Shown one piece after another: positions 52,899 to 60,559 of a DNA stretch of 64,000 nt. Origin of the DNA: Anoxybacillus amylolyticus (lineage in GTDB: Bacteria > Bacillota > Bacilli > Bacillales > Anoxybacillaceae); contig NZ_CP015438.1 in the NCBI RefSeq assembly GCF_001634285.1, positions 2,120,001-2,184,000 on the forward strand, in the 5' to 3' direction. How positions within the stretch are numbered: position 1 is the stretch's first letter; the number at the start of each line of letters is the position of its first letter. Made by a program: the position numbers and the translations under genes. A model generated the notes under the pieces. The model had not been told where the DNA came from and did not search any database. It was given only the letters and a program-made list of their open reading frames with translations.

Positions 52899-54646
52899 AC
52901 CTCACTTTCTTTAGCCGCTGTTACTTGCTGGCGGAGCCATTGTTCATAATACCACCCGTTTTTGGCAAGCAGTTGTATATGAGTGCCTTCCTCGATTACC
53001 TTTCCATCCTCTAGCACAAGAATCCAATCCGCATGCTCGACCGCTGATAAACGATGCGTCGTAATGATCGTCGTTTTTCCAGCACGAGCGCAGCGAATGT
53101 TTTCCATAATCTCCGCTTCTGTTTTCGCATCGACGGCGGACAAGGCATCATCTAAAATTAAAATTTCTGGATCGATAAGTAGCGCCCTAGCAATCGAAAG
53201 CCGTTGTTTTTGTCCCCCTGATAAGGCAACGCCTTTTTCTCCGACTAACGTATGAATCCCTTCTGGAAGCCTGTCGATATCTTTACGAAACGCTGCTAAA
53301 TCAATTGCTTGATTTAGTTCCTCGTCGGTCGCCTCCTTGTGTCCAAATAAAATGTTTTCTTTTACTGTTTTCGAAAATAGGACATGGTCTTGCGGCACAT
53401 AGCCAATCCATCGCTGCACTTGCTCAATTGGGATTCGTGCAAGCGGGATGCCCGAGATCGTAATGCGCCCCGTTCCTAACGGATACTGTCGGAGAAATTG
53501 TTTAACGAGTGTTGTTTTTCCGCTTCCTGTTCGTCCGACTATCCCAAGCGTTTGCCCACGCCGAAGAACAAAAGAAATGTTTTTTAGATTTTGAACGTTT
53601 GAGGACGGGTAGCGAAATCCGACTTGATCGAATACAATCAACTCCGGTACCTCGACGGAACAAGAATCAGGAGCGTTTTGCACATCAGGAACATAGGCGA
53701 GCGTTTCATTGACGCGGTCAAGAGAGGCGTTGCCGCGCTGCATGACGTTAATGAGCTCGCCAATCGCAAACATCGGCCAAATCATCATCCCTAAATAGAC
53801 GTTAAAGGAAACGAGCTCCCCGAGCGTGATCGCTTGATGGAATACGAAATATGAACCGTACCCTAATCCGATCAAATAACTCAGACCAACTAGCAACTTA
53901 ATGGTCGGATCAAAGAGGGCGTCAATTTGAGCGACTTTCCTATTCTTTTGAAATACGTCTTCCGTAAGTGCCTGAAACCTTGCCTCGTCCGCTTTTTCCT
54001 GCACATAGGCGCGAATGACGCGGACGCCCGAGATGGACTCGAGCACATAATCGTTCATATCACCAAACGCATCTTGCGCCTTCGTGAAACGTGCATGAAT
54101 TTTTTTTCCGTACATATTCATCGCTACCGCCATCATAGGAAGCGGCAGCAACGCTGCAAATGTCAGCTTCCAGCTGATCGTATAGCCCATCGTAAATAAA
54201 ATGACGAGCATAAACGCGCTTGAATCGACAAGCGTCAAAATACCGAATCCCGCAGTGTTGGCGATCGCTTTCAAATCGTTCGTCGCCCGTGCCATTAAGT
54301 CACCGGTGCGATTTTTTTCGTAGAACGTCGGGGTCATTTGTAATAAATGTTTCATAAAGCTAGAACGTATGCTTCGTTCTAATAAAAACGCCCCCCCGAA
54401 CAACTGATACATCCATATATAGTTGACGCCGTAAATCACTAACGCCAACCCGATGAGCCATCCGACATATTCCATAAGCTTGCCTTTAGTAAGCCCATCC
54501 GCATACAGATCATCAATCGCGAGTCCAAGCAATTTCGGCGGAATCGTTTCTATCATTCCCCCTATAATTAAGAGGGAAATGGCGATGACGTATCGTTTCC
54601 AATGCTGCTTAAAAAAGAAGCGCAGCTTCCACAATACCGAAAACAT
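52889..54646 (-). CDS. bmrC: Heterodimeric multidrug ABC exporter subunit BmrC
   Basis: A 585-residue half-transporter, exactly the length of B. subtilis BmrC. Six spans precede the ATPase domain with Walker A GRTGSGKTT near 370 and signature LSGGQKQRLSIARALL near 475. Walker B reads ILILDDALSAVDAKT, so Asp replaces the catalytic Glu. This gives the degenerate site expected of BmrC in the asymmetric BmrCD pair. It is the first large gene behind the structured leader at 54647-55195. Confidence 0.93.
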   Translation of the reverse strand: MFSVLWKLRFFFKQHWKRYVIAISLLIIGGMIETIPPKLLGLAIDDLYADGLTKGKLMEYVGWLIGLALVIYGVNYIWMYQLFGGAFLLERSIRSSFMKHLLQMTPTFYEKNRTGDLMARATNDLKAIANTAGFGILTLVDSSAFMLVILFTMGYTISWKLTFAALLPLPMMAVAMNMYGKKIHARFTKAQDAFGDMNDYVLESISGVRVIRAYVQEKADEARFQALTEDVFQKNRKVAQIDALFDPTIKLLVGLSYLIGLGYGSYFVFHQAITLGELVSFNVYLGMMIWPMFAIGELINVMQRGNASLDRVNETLAYVPDVQNAPDSCSVEVPELIVFDQVGFRYPSSNVQNLKNISFVLRRGQTLGIVGRTGSGKTTLVKQFLRQYPLGTGRITISGIPLARIPIEQVQRWIGYVPQDHVLFSKTVKENILFGHKEATDEELNQAIDLAAFRKDIDRLPEGIHTLVGEKGVALSGGQKQRLSIARALLIDPEILILDDALSAVDAKTEAEIMENIRCARAGKTTIITTHRLSAVEHADWILVLEDGKVIEEGTHIQLLAKNGWYYEQWLRQQVTAAKESEVCR

Positions 54647-54679
54647 ATCGGATCATCCCCTTCGTTTGGTCATTATCAT

Positions 54680-54736
54680 CTAGCCGCTTCCCTTCTCCCT
54701 ATCTAACAATGTAAAAAATATCGATCGTATTTCCAT
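54680..54736 (-). CDS. Candidate 18-codon upstream peptide before bmrC
   Basis: ATG 54736 lies 8 nt after a perfect AAAGGAGG. The frame encodes MEIRSIFFTLLDREKGSG and stops at TAG 54680, 34 nt before bmrC. The very good ribosome site on so short a frame is unusual and suggests a translated leader that could couple ribosome state to bmrC initiation. No homologue is known to me. Confidence 0.5.
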   Translation of the reverse strand: MEIRSIFFTLLDREKGSG

Positions 54737-54772
54737 TGTGCATTCCTCCTTTAAATTTGTAGATGATAAGTT

Positions 54773-54913
54773 TTAAAACCATTGGTGCAACAAGCATTTC
54801 CGGTTTGTCAATTCTTCTTCGATCTGCCGGATAAGCCGTTCATGTTCGATCTCCTCCATCGTCCATTGTCGCCGTTGAATGGTGATAGTCACAAACCATA
54901 AATGGATCGTCAT
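54773..54913 (-). CDS. 46-residue YrzI-like small protein in the bmrCD leader
   Basis: ATG 54913 lies behind AAAGGGGGGAAG. The peptide begins MTIHLWFVTITIQRRQW and continues with a charged helix TMEEIEHERLIRQIEEELTNRK. The pattern of hydrophobic TITIQRR start followed by an EEI-x-HE helix recalls small YrzI-type proteins of Bacillus. It lies downstream of the three hairpins and upstream of the 18-codon frame. It could correspond to the BmrB position in B. subtilis; that equivalence is inferred from location only. Confidence 0.6.
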   Translation of the reverse strand: MTIHLWFVTITIQRRQWTMEEIEHERLIRQIEEELTNRKCLLHQWF

Positions 54914-54936
54914 CGTCTTCCCCCCTTTCATCAATA

Positions 54937-54969
54937 AAAGCCGCGAGAGCAGAGAGTTCCCACGGCTTT
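54937..54969 (-). terminator. Leader hairpin T3
   Basis: AAAGCCG (54963-54969 side) and CGGCTTT pair at the base (54937-54943 with 54963-54969), with an imperfect upper stem. The minus strand continues TTTTATTG, a weak terminator tail. Confidence 0.5.
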
Positions 54970-54976
54970 AAGGCAT

Positions 54977-55009
54977 AAAAAAGCCGCGGGAATGGCGCAC
55001 TCCGCGGCT
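54977..55009 (-). terminator. Leader hairpin T2
   Basis: AGCCGCGG and CCGCGGCT (54982-54989 with 55002-55009) form an 8-bp GC-rich stem; the minus strand then reads TTTTTTATG, a standard intrinsic terminator. Confidence 0.75.
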
Positions 55010-55013
55010 AAAA

Positions 55014-55060
55014 AGCGAAAAAACGCCGCGGAAACAAACGATCTCCTTCCCGCGGCGTTT
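55014..55060 (-). terminator. Leader hairpin T1
   Basis: AAACGCCGCGG and CCGCGGCGTTT (55021-55031 with 55050-55060) form a perfect 11-bp stem followed on the minus strand by TTTTTTCGCTTTTT. It begins 10 nt after the leader peptide stop, so a ribosome held there would cover its 5' arm. Confidence 0.8.
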
Positions 55061-55070
55061 GTTGGACTAT

Positions 55071-55160
55071 TTAAACTAAAATCACCGTAACAGGCTCGGA
55101 AGGTCGAATCGTTTGTGGATGTTTAGTTGTACGTGCTGTTCGTTTGATCATTGTTTTCAT
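55071..55160 (-). CDS. 29-residue leader peptide of the bmrCD transcript
   Basis: ATG 55160 lies 8-9 nt behind GGAAGGAGGG. The peptide is MKTMIKRTARTTKHPQTIRP followed by SEPVTVILV, and stops at TAA 55071. It begins about 30 nt after the predicted transcription start and is followed directly by terminator T1. It is basic at the N-terminus and ends in a hydrophobic stretch. The layout is that of ribosome-mediated attenuation, the mechanism reported for B. subtilis bmrBCD, but this peptide is shorter than I recall for BmrB and I do not recognise its sequence. Confidence 0.65.
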   Translation of the reverse strand: MKTMIKRTARTTKHPQTIRPSEPVTVILV

Positions 55161-55198
55161 TTTGTTCACCCTCCTTCCGAAATCATGTTACAAAGTAA

Positions 55199-55227
55199 AT
55201 TATATCCAAAACATGTGACGTTGTAAA
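55199..55227 (-). promoter_or_regulatory. Promoter of the bmrCD leader transcript
   Basis: TTTACA (55227-55222) and TATAAT (55204-55199), spacer 17 bp, on the minus strand. A start near 55192 gives a leader of about 545 nt before bmrC. Confidence 0.75.
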
Positions 55228-55232
55228 TGGTT

Positions 55233-55397
55233 TTATGGAAATTTTCTTAATTTATCGTTTCCGCCTGTTCGATAAGCTGTAATCGTTAGCTCGATTTTTT
55301 TCCTTTTTTGCAATTCCCTGTTTCGTCTTTTGGCAGAACAAATGAATACGACCGCGACGATCGCAAAAAAGAAAGGCATAGCGCCGCCTATAGGCAT
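55233..55397 (-). CDS. Possible 54-residue single-span membrane peptide
   Basis: ATG 55397 to TAA 55233. The peptide begins MPIGGAMPFFFAIVAVVFIC, a single hydrophobic span, then SAKRRNRELQKRKKIELTI and a short tail, a positive-inside topology. A weak AGAGAAG lies upstream. It ends just before the -35 of the leader promoter. I do not recognise it; it could be a real small membrane protein or chance. The rest of 55398-55488 shows no gene. Confidence 0.4.
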   Translation of the reverse strand: MPIGGAMPFFFAIVAVVFICSAKRRNRELQKRKKIELTITAYRTGGNDKLRKFP

Positions 55398-55488
55398 TTT
55401 ACACTTCTCTTTTTGTCATACTACACCTGTTTCACACAGAGACAACATTCAACAGTGCGATCCAATTCACGGATTCTCCTCTTAACAA

Positions 55489-55542
55489 CTCCCCCACCTT
55501 CCCTCTGCTTAGAGGTGGGGGACTCCTTGCCTAATGCCGTTG
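55489..55542. repeat. Solo IS200/IS605-type end hairpin, copy 2
   Basis: CCCCCACCT (55491-55499) pairs with AGGTGGGGG (55513-55521), followed by the same GACTCCTTGCCTAATGCCGTTGAA as at 34317-34340. The last codons and stop of the DMT transporter gene lie inside this sequence. Confidence 0.75.
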
Positions 55543-56445
55543 AATAGAAAATCGTGTTTGTTTGCTGTAAATATTAAGTAAAATGCCGCCGAATACAAAC
55601 GCCGCTCCAATGGTATGAGCGAGATTCAACTGTTCGTTAAAAAAGATCGTACCCATAATGGAGGCGGAAATGGGCATTACGTTAATGAAAATAGAGGCGG
55701 TCGAAGCACCTACTTTTTGAATGCCATTGTACCACCAAACGAAGCTAATGGCCGAAACGATGACCGCTACATACAGCACACTCAGCCAAACATCCCATCC
55801 ACTCGCCTGAATGGACGTAAAAGAAGTGTAATGTAGCGCAAACGGAGCTAGAAAAAGCGTTCCGAAGCCTGTTGCGTACGTTGTCGATGCAAGCGGGCTA
55901 TATTTTTTCATCGCGACTTTTCCGATCACGGAATATGTACTCCAGCTGAAACATGCGCCCACTAGCACAAGGTCGATGGGAGCGATGCCGATTTGGATGA
56001 GCACGGACGGATGGCCATTTGTAATGATATAGACAGCCCCAAATAAAGCCATCACCATGCCCAATATACTTTTTCCGTTCATTTTTTCCTTAAGAAATAG
56101 TGCGGACAATAGCGTAATTAACGGCGCGTTGACGGCAATGACTAGCGAGCTTTTCACAATCGGCGCATATTTAGTAGCGATAAAAAAGAAAATGTTGTAT
56201 AAAAATACCCCTGTCAACCCAAGCAGCGCAAACACTCCCCAGTCTTTTTTCGTTGGGGTCGGAAGGTTCGGCTCTTTCCAATACAGCAATGGAAATAAAA
56301 TCAAGCTGGCACCGAAAAAGCGAAAAAACGCAACGGAGACAGGATGTAAAGTGGCCGTTGCAATTTTTCCTGCGACAAAGGCACCACCCCAAATGGCAGC
56401 GGTTAAAAACAAAAAGATATATGTTTTCGTATTTTTAGTTTCCAC
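55531..56445 (-). CDS. EamA/DMT-family membrane transporter
   Basis: A 304-residue protein with ten membrane spans in two EamA halves (AAIWGGAFVAGKIATATLHPVSVAFFRF near 16-43; LVLVGACFSWSTYSVIGKVAMKKYSP near 158-183). Family members export metabolites or amino acids; the substrate is unknown. The GTG start 56445 follows GGGAGGA by 6 nt. It is divergent from a LysR regulator, probably its controller. The last four codons (QRH and stop) are part of a repeated IS-end sequence, so the native C-terminus was replaced. Confidence 0.9.
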   Translation of the reverse strand: METKNTKTYIFLFLTAAIWGGAFVAGKIATATLHPVSVAFFRFFGASLILFPLLYWKEPNLPTPTKKDWGVFALLGLTGVFLYNIFFFIATKYAPIVKSSLVIAVNAPLITLLSALFLKEKMNGKSILGMVMALFGAVYIITNGHPSVLIQIGIAPIDLVLVGACFSWSTYSVIGKVAMKKYSPLASTTYATGFGTLFLAPFALHYTSFTSIQASGWDVWLSVLYVAVIVSAISFVWWYNGIQKVGASTASIFINVMPISASIMGTIFFNEQLNLAHTIGAAFVFGGILLNIYSKQTRFSIQRH

Positions 56446-56569
56446 GAAAAATCCTCCCCGTCGTTCTTCAAAATTTTGTTATAATAAAATTCTACAAATA
56501 ATTGGTCATAGGTGTTATCGATAATAATTGATACCGCTCATCAATATTTTTGATAGGAGTTTGTTGTCT

Positions 56570-57460
56570 ATGAACATCGACTATTTGCAGACGTTCCGGG
56601 AAGTAGCCAAATGGAACAGTTTTACGAAGGCTGGCGAAATGCTGGGATATGCGCAATCGAGCGTAACGACGCAAATTAAAAAGCTTGAAGAAGAATTTGG
56701 CGTTGTTTTGTTTGAACGCTGGGGAGGCAAGATTAAGTTGACGCCTGCCGGTGCGGAGTTGCTGGAGTATGCGAATAAAATTGTCAGTTTGCTAGATGAA
56801 GCGAAACAAACCCTTTCCGCACAGGCAGAGCTTACAGGAAGCGTATCGATCGGCACGATTGAGTCGGTAGCCGGGTTTTATCTTCCCCCGTATTTGCAAG
56901 CATTTAAACATAAACATCCGAAAGTCAATTTACTCTTGCAACAAAATATTTGCAAAAACTTATTAAAAGGCGTTAAACAAGGAACATTCGACTTGGCTAT
57001 CATTCTCGATGAGCAGCAAGAAGATCCAGATTTGCACGTTCAAGTACTTAAAAAAGAGCCGTTAGTGCTTGTGGTAAAACCAGATCATCCTTTTGCTCAA
57101 TCAGGGAAGATGAACTTGCAATCGTTGGGCAATGAAAAGCTCATTGTCACTGAACAAGGTTGTAGCTATCGTGAAATGATTGAAGGTTTGTACCGCCATC
57201 ACGGCATTCGTTTTGAATACACGATTGAATTGGGGAGCATTGAAGCGATCAAGCGCTGCGTCGCTTATGGTCTTGGCATTGCGTTTTTGCCGCTCATGGC
57301 GGTGGAAGCAGAATTAGAAAAAGAGAGGTTGGTACGCATTCCCCTTCCATCGATGGAAATCAATCTATACCTTCAGCTTGTATACCATCGCAAAAAATGG
57401 TTATCACAGCCGATAAAACAGTTGATGGAGCTCTTCGTTCACATAGAAGGCGTAGTGTAG
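56570..57460 (+). CDS. LysR-family regulator divergent from the DMT transporter
   Basis: A 296-residue LysR protein. The winged helix is MNIDYLQTFREVAKWNSFTKAGEMLGYAQSSVTTQIKKLEEEFG; the effector domain has GSVSIGTIESVAGFYLPPYLQ near 90 and VTEQGCSYREMIEGLYRHHG near 195. ATG 56570 is chosen since it gives the standard LysR N-terminus and follows TAGGAG; the frame opens 14 codons earlier. The AT-rich 124-bp divergent region contains ATCGATAATAATTGAT. It likely controls the exporter gene. Confidence 0.88.
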   Translation: MNIDYLQTFREVAKWNSFTKAGEMLGYAQSSVTTQIKKLEEEFGVVLFERWGGKIKLTPAGAELLEYANKIVSLLDEAKQTLSAQAELTGSVSIGTIESVAGFYLPPYLQAFKHKHPKVNLLLQQNICKNLLKGVKQGTFDLAIILDEQQEDPDLHVQVLKKEPLVLVVKPDHPFAQSGKMNLQSLGNEKLIVTEQGCSYREMIEGLYRHHGIRFEYTIELGSIEAIKRCVAYGLGIAFLPLMAVEAELEKERLVRIPLPSMEINLYLQLVYHRKKWLSQPIKQLMELFVHIEGVV

Positions 57461-57543
57461 GGGAGGAAGGATTATCCCTTCGTCCTTCTTCCACTTCGAT
57501 AGTTGACATAGTATTTTTATGGGAGATAAATTAATTGATCTAG

Positions 57544-57727
57544 GCGTGTTGATTAACCAATAAAAACCCGTTGACATTGCTCTATTCCTAGCTTTTCTGC
57601 CGTTGTCGGCACTTTGCCAACCGGGACCTCGAACAATGAACGCTTTGCGGGCAAATGACATTTGCCCGCCGGCGTTCTTGTTCGAGGGAAAAGGCAGAAA
57701 AGTTTGTGCTCAGGCATCTGATTCTAT
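57544..57727. repeat. Dispersed repeat family A, copy 4, with a large hairpin
   Basis: Starts GCGTGTTGATTAACCAATAAAAAC like copy 2, and keeps TAGCTTTTCTGCCGTTGTCGGC. The hairpin core is replaced by a longer one: CCTCGAACAA (57627-57636) with TTGTTCGAGG (57678-57687), and inside it GCGGGCAAATG with CATTTGCCCGC (57647-57669) around one base. It ends GATTCTAT, where an ISL3-like mini-element begins. Confidence 0.75.
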
Positions 57728-57870
57728 GGCTCTTCTCCAAAAGTTGTGCTCGATTTTCTATAACACGCTCTACTGACGCTTGCGAGGAAGAATCAGCAAA
57801 CCAATGATTTTTGCACATTCTTGTTCAAGAAAGCGTATCACTTGTCAAGTACATGTTGTGGTGATGAACC
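57728..57870. mobile_element. 143-bp ISL3-derived mini-element (MITE)
   Basis: The left end GGCTCTTCTCCAAAAGTTG (57728 on) and the right end, reversed GGTTCATCACCACAACATG (57870 back), match the ends of the complete ISL3 at 24156. The interior (about 93 bp) has no transposase sequence. No target duplication is seen, so one side was probably deleted later. It might be moved by the full-length ISL3 transposase. Confidence 0.75.
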
Positions 57871-57924
57871 AATAAAAAGAAACTTTTTACGTTCTTTAAA
57901 CAACCGATCATAATCCACCGCCAT
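57871..57924 (-). pseudogene. 5' stump of an Rpn/PD-(D/E)XK-type gene
   Basis: ATG 57924 starts MAVDYDRLFKE, which I recognise as the start of Rpn-family putative nuclease/transposase proteins common in Geobacillus and Anoxybacillus; GAGGTG precedes it. After about 12 codons the similarity stops at the ISL3-like mini-element. It looks truncated by that insertion or a deletion beside it. Confidence 0.45.
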
Positions 57925-57997
57925 CTATGCACCTCACTTTCCGTTTTATTGCATATTTTTCGACAAAAGCGTTGATGTTCCTGCTTTATAAATGAAA

Positions 57998-58022
57998 AAA
58001 CAGAGAGGAGCGCTCTCTGTTT
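57998..58022 (-). terminator. Terminator-like hairpin
   Basis: AAACAGAGAG (57998-58007) pairs with CTCTCTGTTT (58013-58022) around GAGCG; the minus strand continues with a T-run. No minus-strand gene ends right upstream of it, so it may be left from a rearranged gene. Confidence 0.6.
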
Positions 58023-58049
58023 CTATGAAACCGCGACAATCTTCTGGGC

Positions 58050-58079
58050 GTGACAAACACCATGTTAAGATCGTATAAT
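58050..58079 (+). promoter_or_regulatory. Candidate promoter of the DinB-like gene
   Basis: GTGACA (58050-58055) and TATAAT (58074-58079), spacer 18 bp. Confidence 0.55.
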
Positions 58080-58111
58080 AGAACAAAATACGCCTAGAAA
58101 GGAGGAAAATC

Positions 58112-58606
58112 ATGGATTATATGGATTATAACGAACAGGTGCGTCAACAACTAATTAAAAGCGTTTCCAGTCTATCAGACGAACAGCTGAATACTTGGGT
58201 GACGGAAGGAAATTGGACCATCGCTCAAGTGCTTGAACACCTGTACTTAATCGAAACATCGATCGCTACTATGATCGCCCATACATTAACGTACGGCGTC
58301 AGCGAGCCGGTGGAGAAGAAACCGATCCACTTGACCATTGACCGTTCCAAAAAAGTGGAAGCGCCTGATTTCGCCCGCCCAAGTGATCGCTTTTTCTCCC
58401 GACATGAGCTCGAAGAAAAATTGCACCAATCGCGACAACGGTTGCGCGAAGTCGCTCAGCAAGCCAACGAAGCTGACTTGGAAACCAAATCGTTCTCACA
58501 TCCCATTTTCGGACCACTAAATTTAAAGCAATGGGTGGAATTTGTCGGCTACCATGAACAGCGCCATCTCTTGCAAATTGAAGAGATCAAAGCTCATCTG
58601 TCCTAG
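58112..58606 (+). CDS. DinB-superfamily protein
   Basis: A 164-residue four-helix-bundle protein of the DinB/YfiT type. The metal-binding histidines are in AQVLEHLYLIE near 35-40 and YHEQRHLLQIEEI near 148-156. It starts MDYMDYNEQVRQQLIKSVSSLSDEQLN with GNWTIAQVLEHL, as in DinB_2 members. Some relatives are bacillithiol- or mycothiol-dependent transferases; the reaction here is unknown. It is a single gene with an AAAGGAGG ribosome site and its own terminator. Confidence 0.85.
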   Translation: MDYMDYNEQVRQQLIKSVSSLSDEQLNTWVTEGNWTIAQVLEHLYLIETSIATMIAHTLTYGVSEPVEKKPIHLTIDRSKKVEAPDFARPSDRFFSRHELEEKLHQSRQRLREVAQQANEADLETKSFSHPIFGPLNLKQWVEFVGYHEQRHLLQIEEIKAHLS

Positions 58607-58610
58607 AACC

Positions 58611-58659
58611 GGAGCTGACCCAAAAGTACACTAAAAAGTAGACTTTTGGAATCAGCTCC
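58611..58659 (+). terminator. Terminator of the DinB-like gene
   Basis: GGAGCTGA (58611-58618) pairs with TCAGCTCC (58652-58659), then an inner CCaAAAGT/ACTTTTGG pair; TTTTCC follows. Confidence 0.75.
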
Positions 58660-58708
58660 TTTTCCTCTGTTCCTATCTTCCTTTTCATTCGGGGCACAGG
58701 CACCACAT

Positions 58709-60214
58709 TTAAACAAGTTCTAGCGCCACGGTTTCTTTTAAGCCAAGCGTTCGCGCGGCAAGCGCTTGGACGTCGCGTAAAAGCGTTTCGTTTTTCATGA
58801 GCGACACGCCGTATGAAGGAATCATTTCTTTAATTTTCGGTTCCCATGCTTTCATTTGTTCTGGGAAGCATTTTTCCATCACTTCAAGCATGACGTGCAC
58901 AGCGGTCGAAGCGCCTGGGGACGCGCCAAGCAAAGCAGCGACGGAACCATCGTGTGCAGCAACGACTTCTGTCCCAAATTGAAGCGTGCCTTTTCCTCCT
59001 GCTGGTGTATCTTTAATGACTTGCACACGCTGCCCTGCGACAACTAAATCCCAATCTTCGCTTTTTGCGTTCGGAATAAATTCGCGCAATTCTTCCATGC
59101 GCTGTTCTTTCGATAACATCACTTGCTCAATTAAATATTTCGTCAACGGCATATTTTTCGCGCCGGCTGCAAGCATCGTCAAAAGGTTATGCGGCTTGAC
59201 GGACGTAATTAAGTCAAGCAGTGAACCGTTCTTTAAAAACTTTGGCGAAAAGCCGGCAAACGGGCCAAATAATAGCATTTTTTTGTTATCAATAAACCGC
59301 GTATCCAAATGCGGAACGGACATTGGCGGTGCGCCGACTTTCGCTTTGCCGTAAACTTTCGCATGATGTTGTTCGGCGACTGCTGGATTATTACAGACCA
59401 TAAATAGTCCGCTCACCGGGAAGCCGCCGATCCCTTTCCCTTCAGGAATGCCGGATTTTTGCAGTAAATGCAAACTTCCACCGCCAGCACCGATAAAGAC
59501 GAATTTCGCTACATAATGTTCGACTTCCCCGCTCACTAAATGGCGCACTTTCAGTTCCCATAAACCATCGCTTGTCCGTTTCATGTCGTCCACATGATGT
59601 TTGTATCGAATATCGACCCCTTTTTTCGCTAAGTAGTCAAACAACATGCGCGTTAACGCACCGAAGTTGACGTCTGTGCCTGATTCGATTTTTGTCGCGG
59701 CAATCGGTTCTGTTACGATGCGGTCTTCCATCATCAGTGGAATCCACTCTTTTAGTTTTTGTGGATCATCGGAAAATTCCATTCCTTGAAATAACGGATT
59801 GTTTGCCAATGCGTCAAACCGTTTCTTTAAAAACGTGACATTTTCTTCCCCTTGCACAAAGCTCATATGCGGAAGGGGCATAATAAATTCTTTTGGGTTG
59901 CGAATGCGGTTGTTTTGCACAAGATATGACCAAAACTGCAACGACTCGTGAAACTGTTCGTTAATTTTAATCGCTTTGCTTACATCGATCGATCCGTCCG
60001 GTTTTTCGACTGTGTAGTTTAGTTCACAAAGTGCGGCATGACCCGTTCCGGCATTATTCCATTCGTTTGAACTTTCATCTGCTGGTTGCCCTAGTCTTTC
60101 AAAGACAGTAATGTCCCATCCCGGCGCTAATTCTTTCAGCAATGTCCCTAACGTTGCACTCATAATCCCGGCACCAATTAAAATGACATCTGTTTTCGTT
60201 TGTTTGCTCACCAT
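58709..60214 (-). CDS. mqo: Malate:quinone oxidoreductase
   Basis: A 501-residue FAD-dependent peripheral membrane enzyme oxidising malate to oxaloacetate with electrons passed to the quinone pool. It contains [21 protein letters not shown] near 10-30, [21 protein letters not shown] near 46-66, [32 protein letters not shown] near 240-270 and [24 protein letters not shown] near 425-450. Start ATG 60214 follows GGGGGTTC. It is monocistronic and may work with the malate-producing glyoxylate module elsewhere in the window. Confidence 0.96.
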   Translation of the reverse strand: MVSKQTKTDVILIGAGIMSATLGTLLKELAPGWDITVFERLGQPADESSNEWNNAGTGHAALCELNYTVEKPDGSIDVSKAIKINEQFHESLQFWSYLVQNNRIRNPKEFIMPLPHMSFVQGEENVTFLKKRFDALANNPLFQGMEFSDDPQKLKEWIPLMMEDRIVTEPIAATKIESGTDVNFGALTRMLFDYLAKKGVDIRYKHHVDDMKRTSDGLWELKVRHLVSGEVEHYVAKFVFIGAGGGSLHLLQKSGIPEGKGIGGFPVSGLFMVCNNPAVAEQHHAKVYGKAKVGAPPMSVPHLDTRFIDNKKMLLFGPFAGFSPKFLKNGSLLDLITSVKPHNLLTMLAAGAKNMPLTKYLIEQVMLSKEQRMEELREFIPNAKSEDWDLVVAGQRVQVIKDTPAGGKGTLQFGTEVVAAHDGSVAALLGASPGASTAVHVMLEVMEKCFPEQMKAWEPKIKEMIPSYGVSLMKNETLLRDVQALAARTLGLKETVALELV

Positions 60215-60289
60215 ATGAACCCCCTTGATTTACAAAAGCACGCAATCTTGCAAGCCAAAAACTACGACCTTCCATCCCTTTTCAAATTA

Positions 60290-60319
60290 ATTATAACACA
60301 ATTAAGTTATAGTATGTCA
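60290..60319 (-). promoter_or_regulatory. Candidate mqo promoter
   Basis: TATAAT (60295-60290, minus) with TGACAT 18 bp upstream. The remainder of the gap 60320-60520 is AT-rich with no gene seen. Confidence 0.5.
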
Positions 60320-60520
60320 CTATTATTCCTAAACTTAAAAATGTGTTTATATTATTTTTGTTGCGTATTAAACCGCTGCCCACTGACACGAATCGACACT
60401 ATTCTGTCTATATTGATTTTACAAAATCGTTTGATATTTTGCTAGCATGATTTTTATTCACTATTTGGATCACGAAGAGTTATTGCAAACGTCGCATTTC
60501 GCTCAAATGGCTTAACAAGG

Positions 60521-60557
60521 AAAAAAGCGAACAGACATCAACATCTGTTCGCCTTTT
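60521..60557 (-). terminator. Terminator of the DUF975 gene
   Basis: GCGAACAGA (60527-60535) pairs with TCTGTTCGC (60544-60552), followed on the minus strand by TTTTTT. Confidence 0.85.
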
Positions 60558-60559
60558 CA

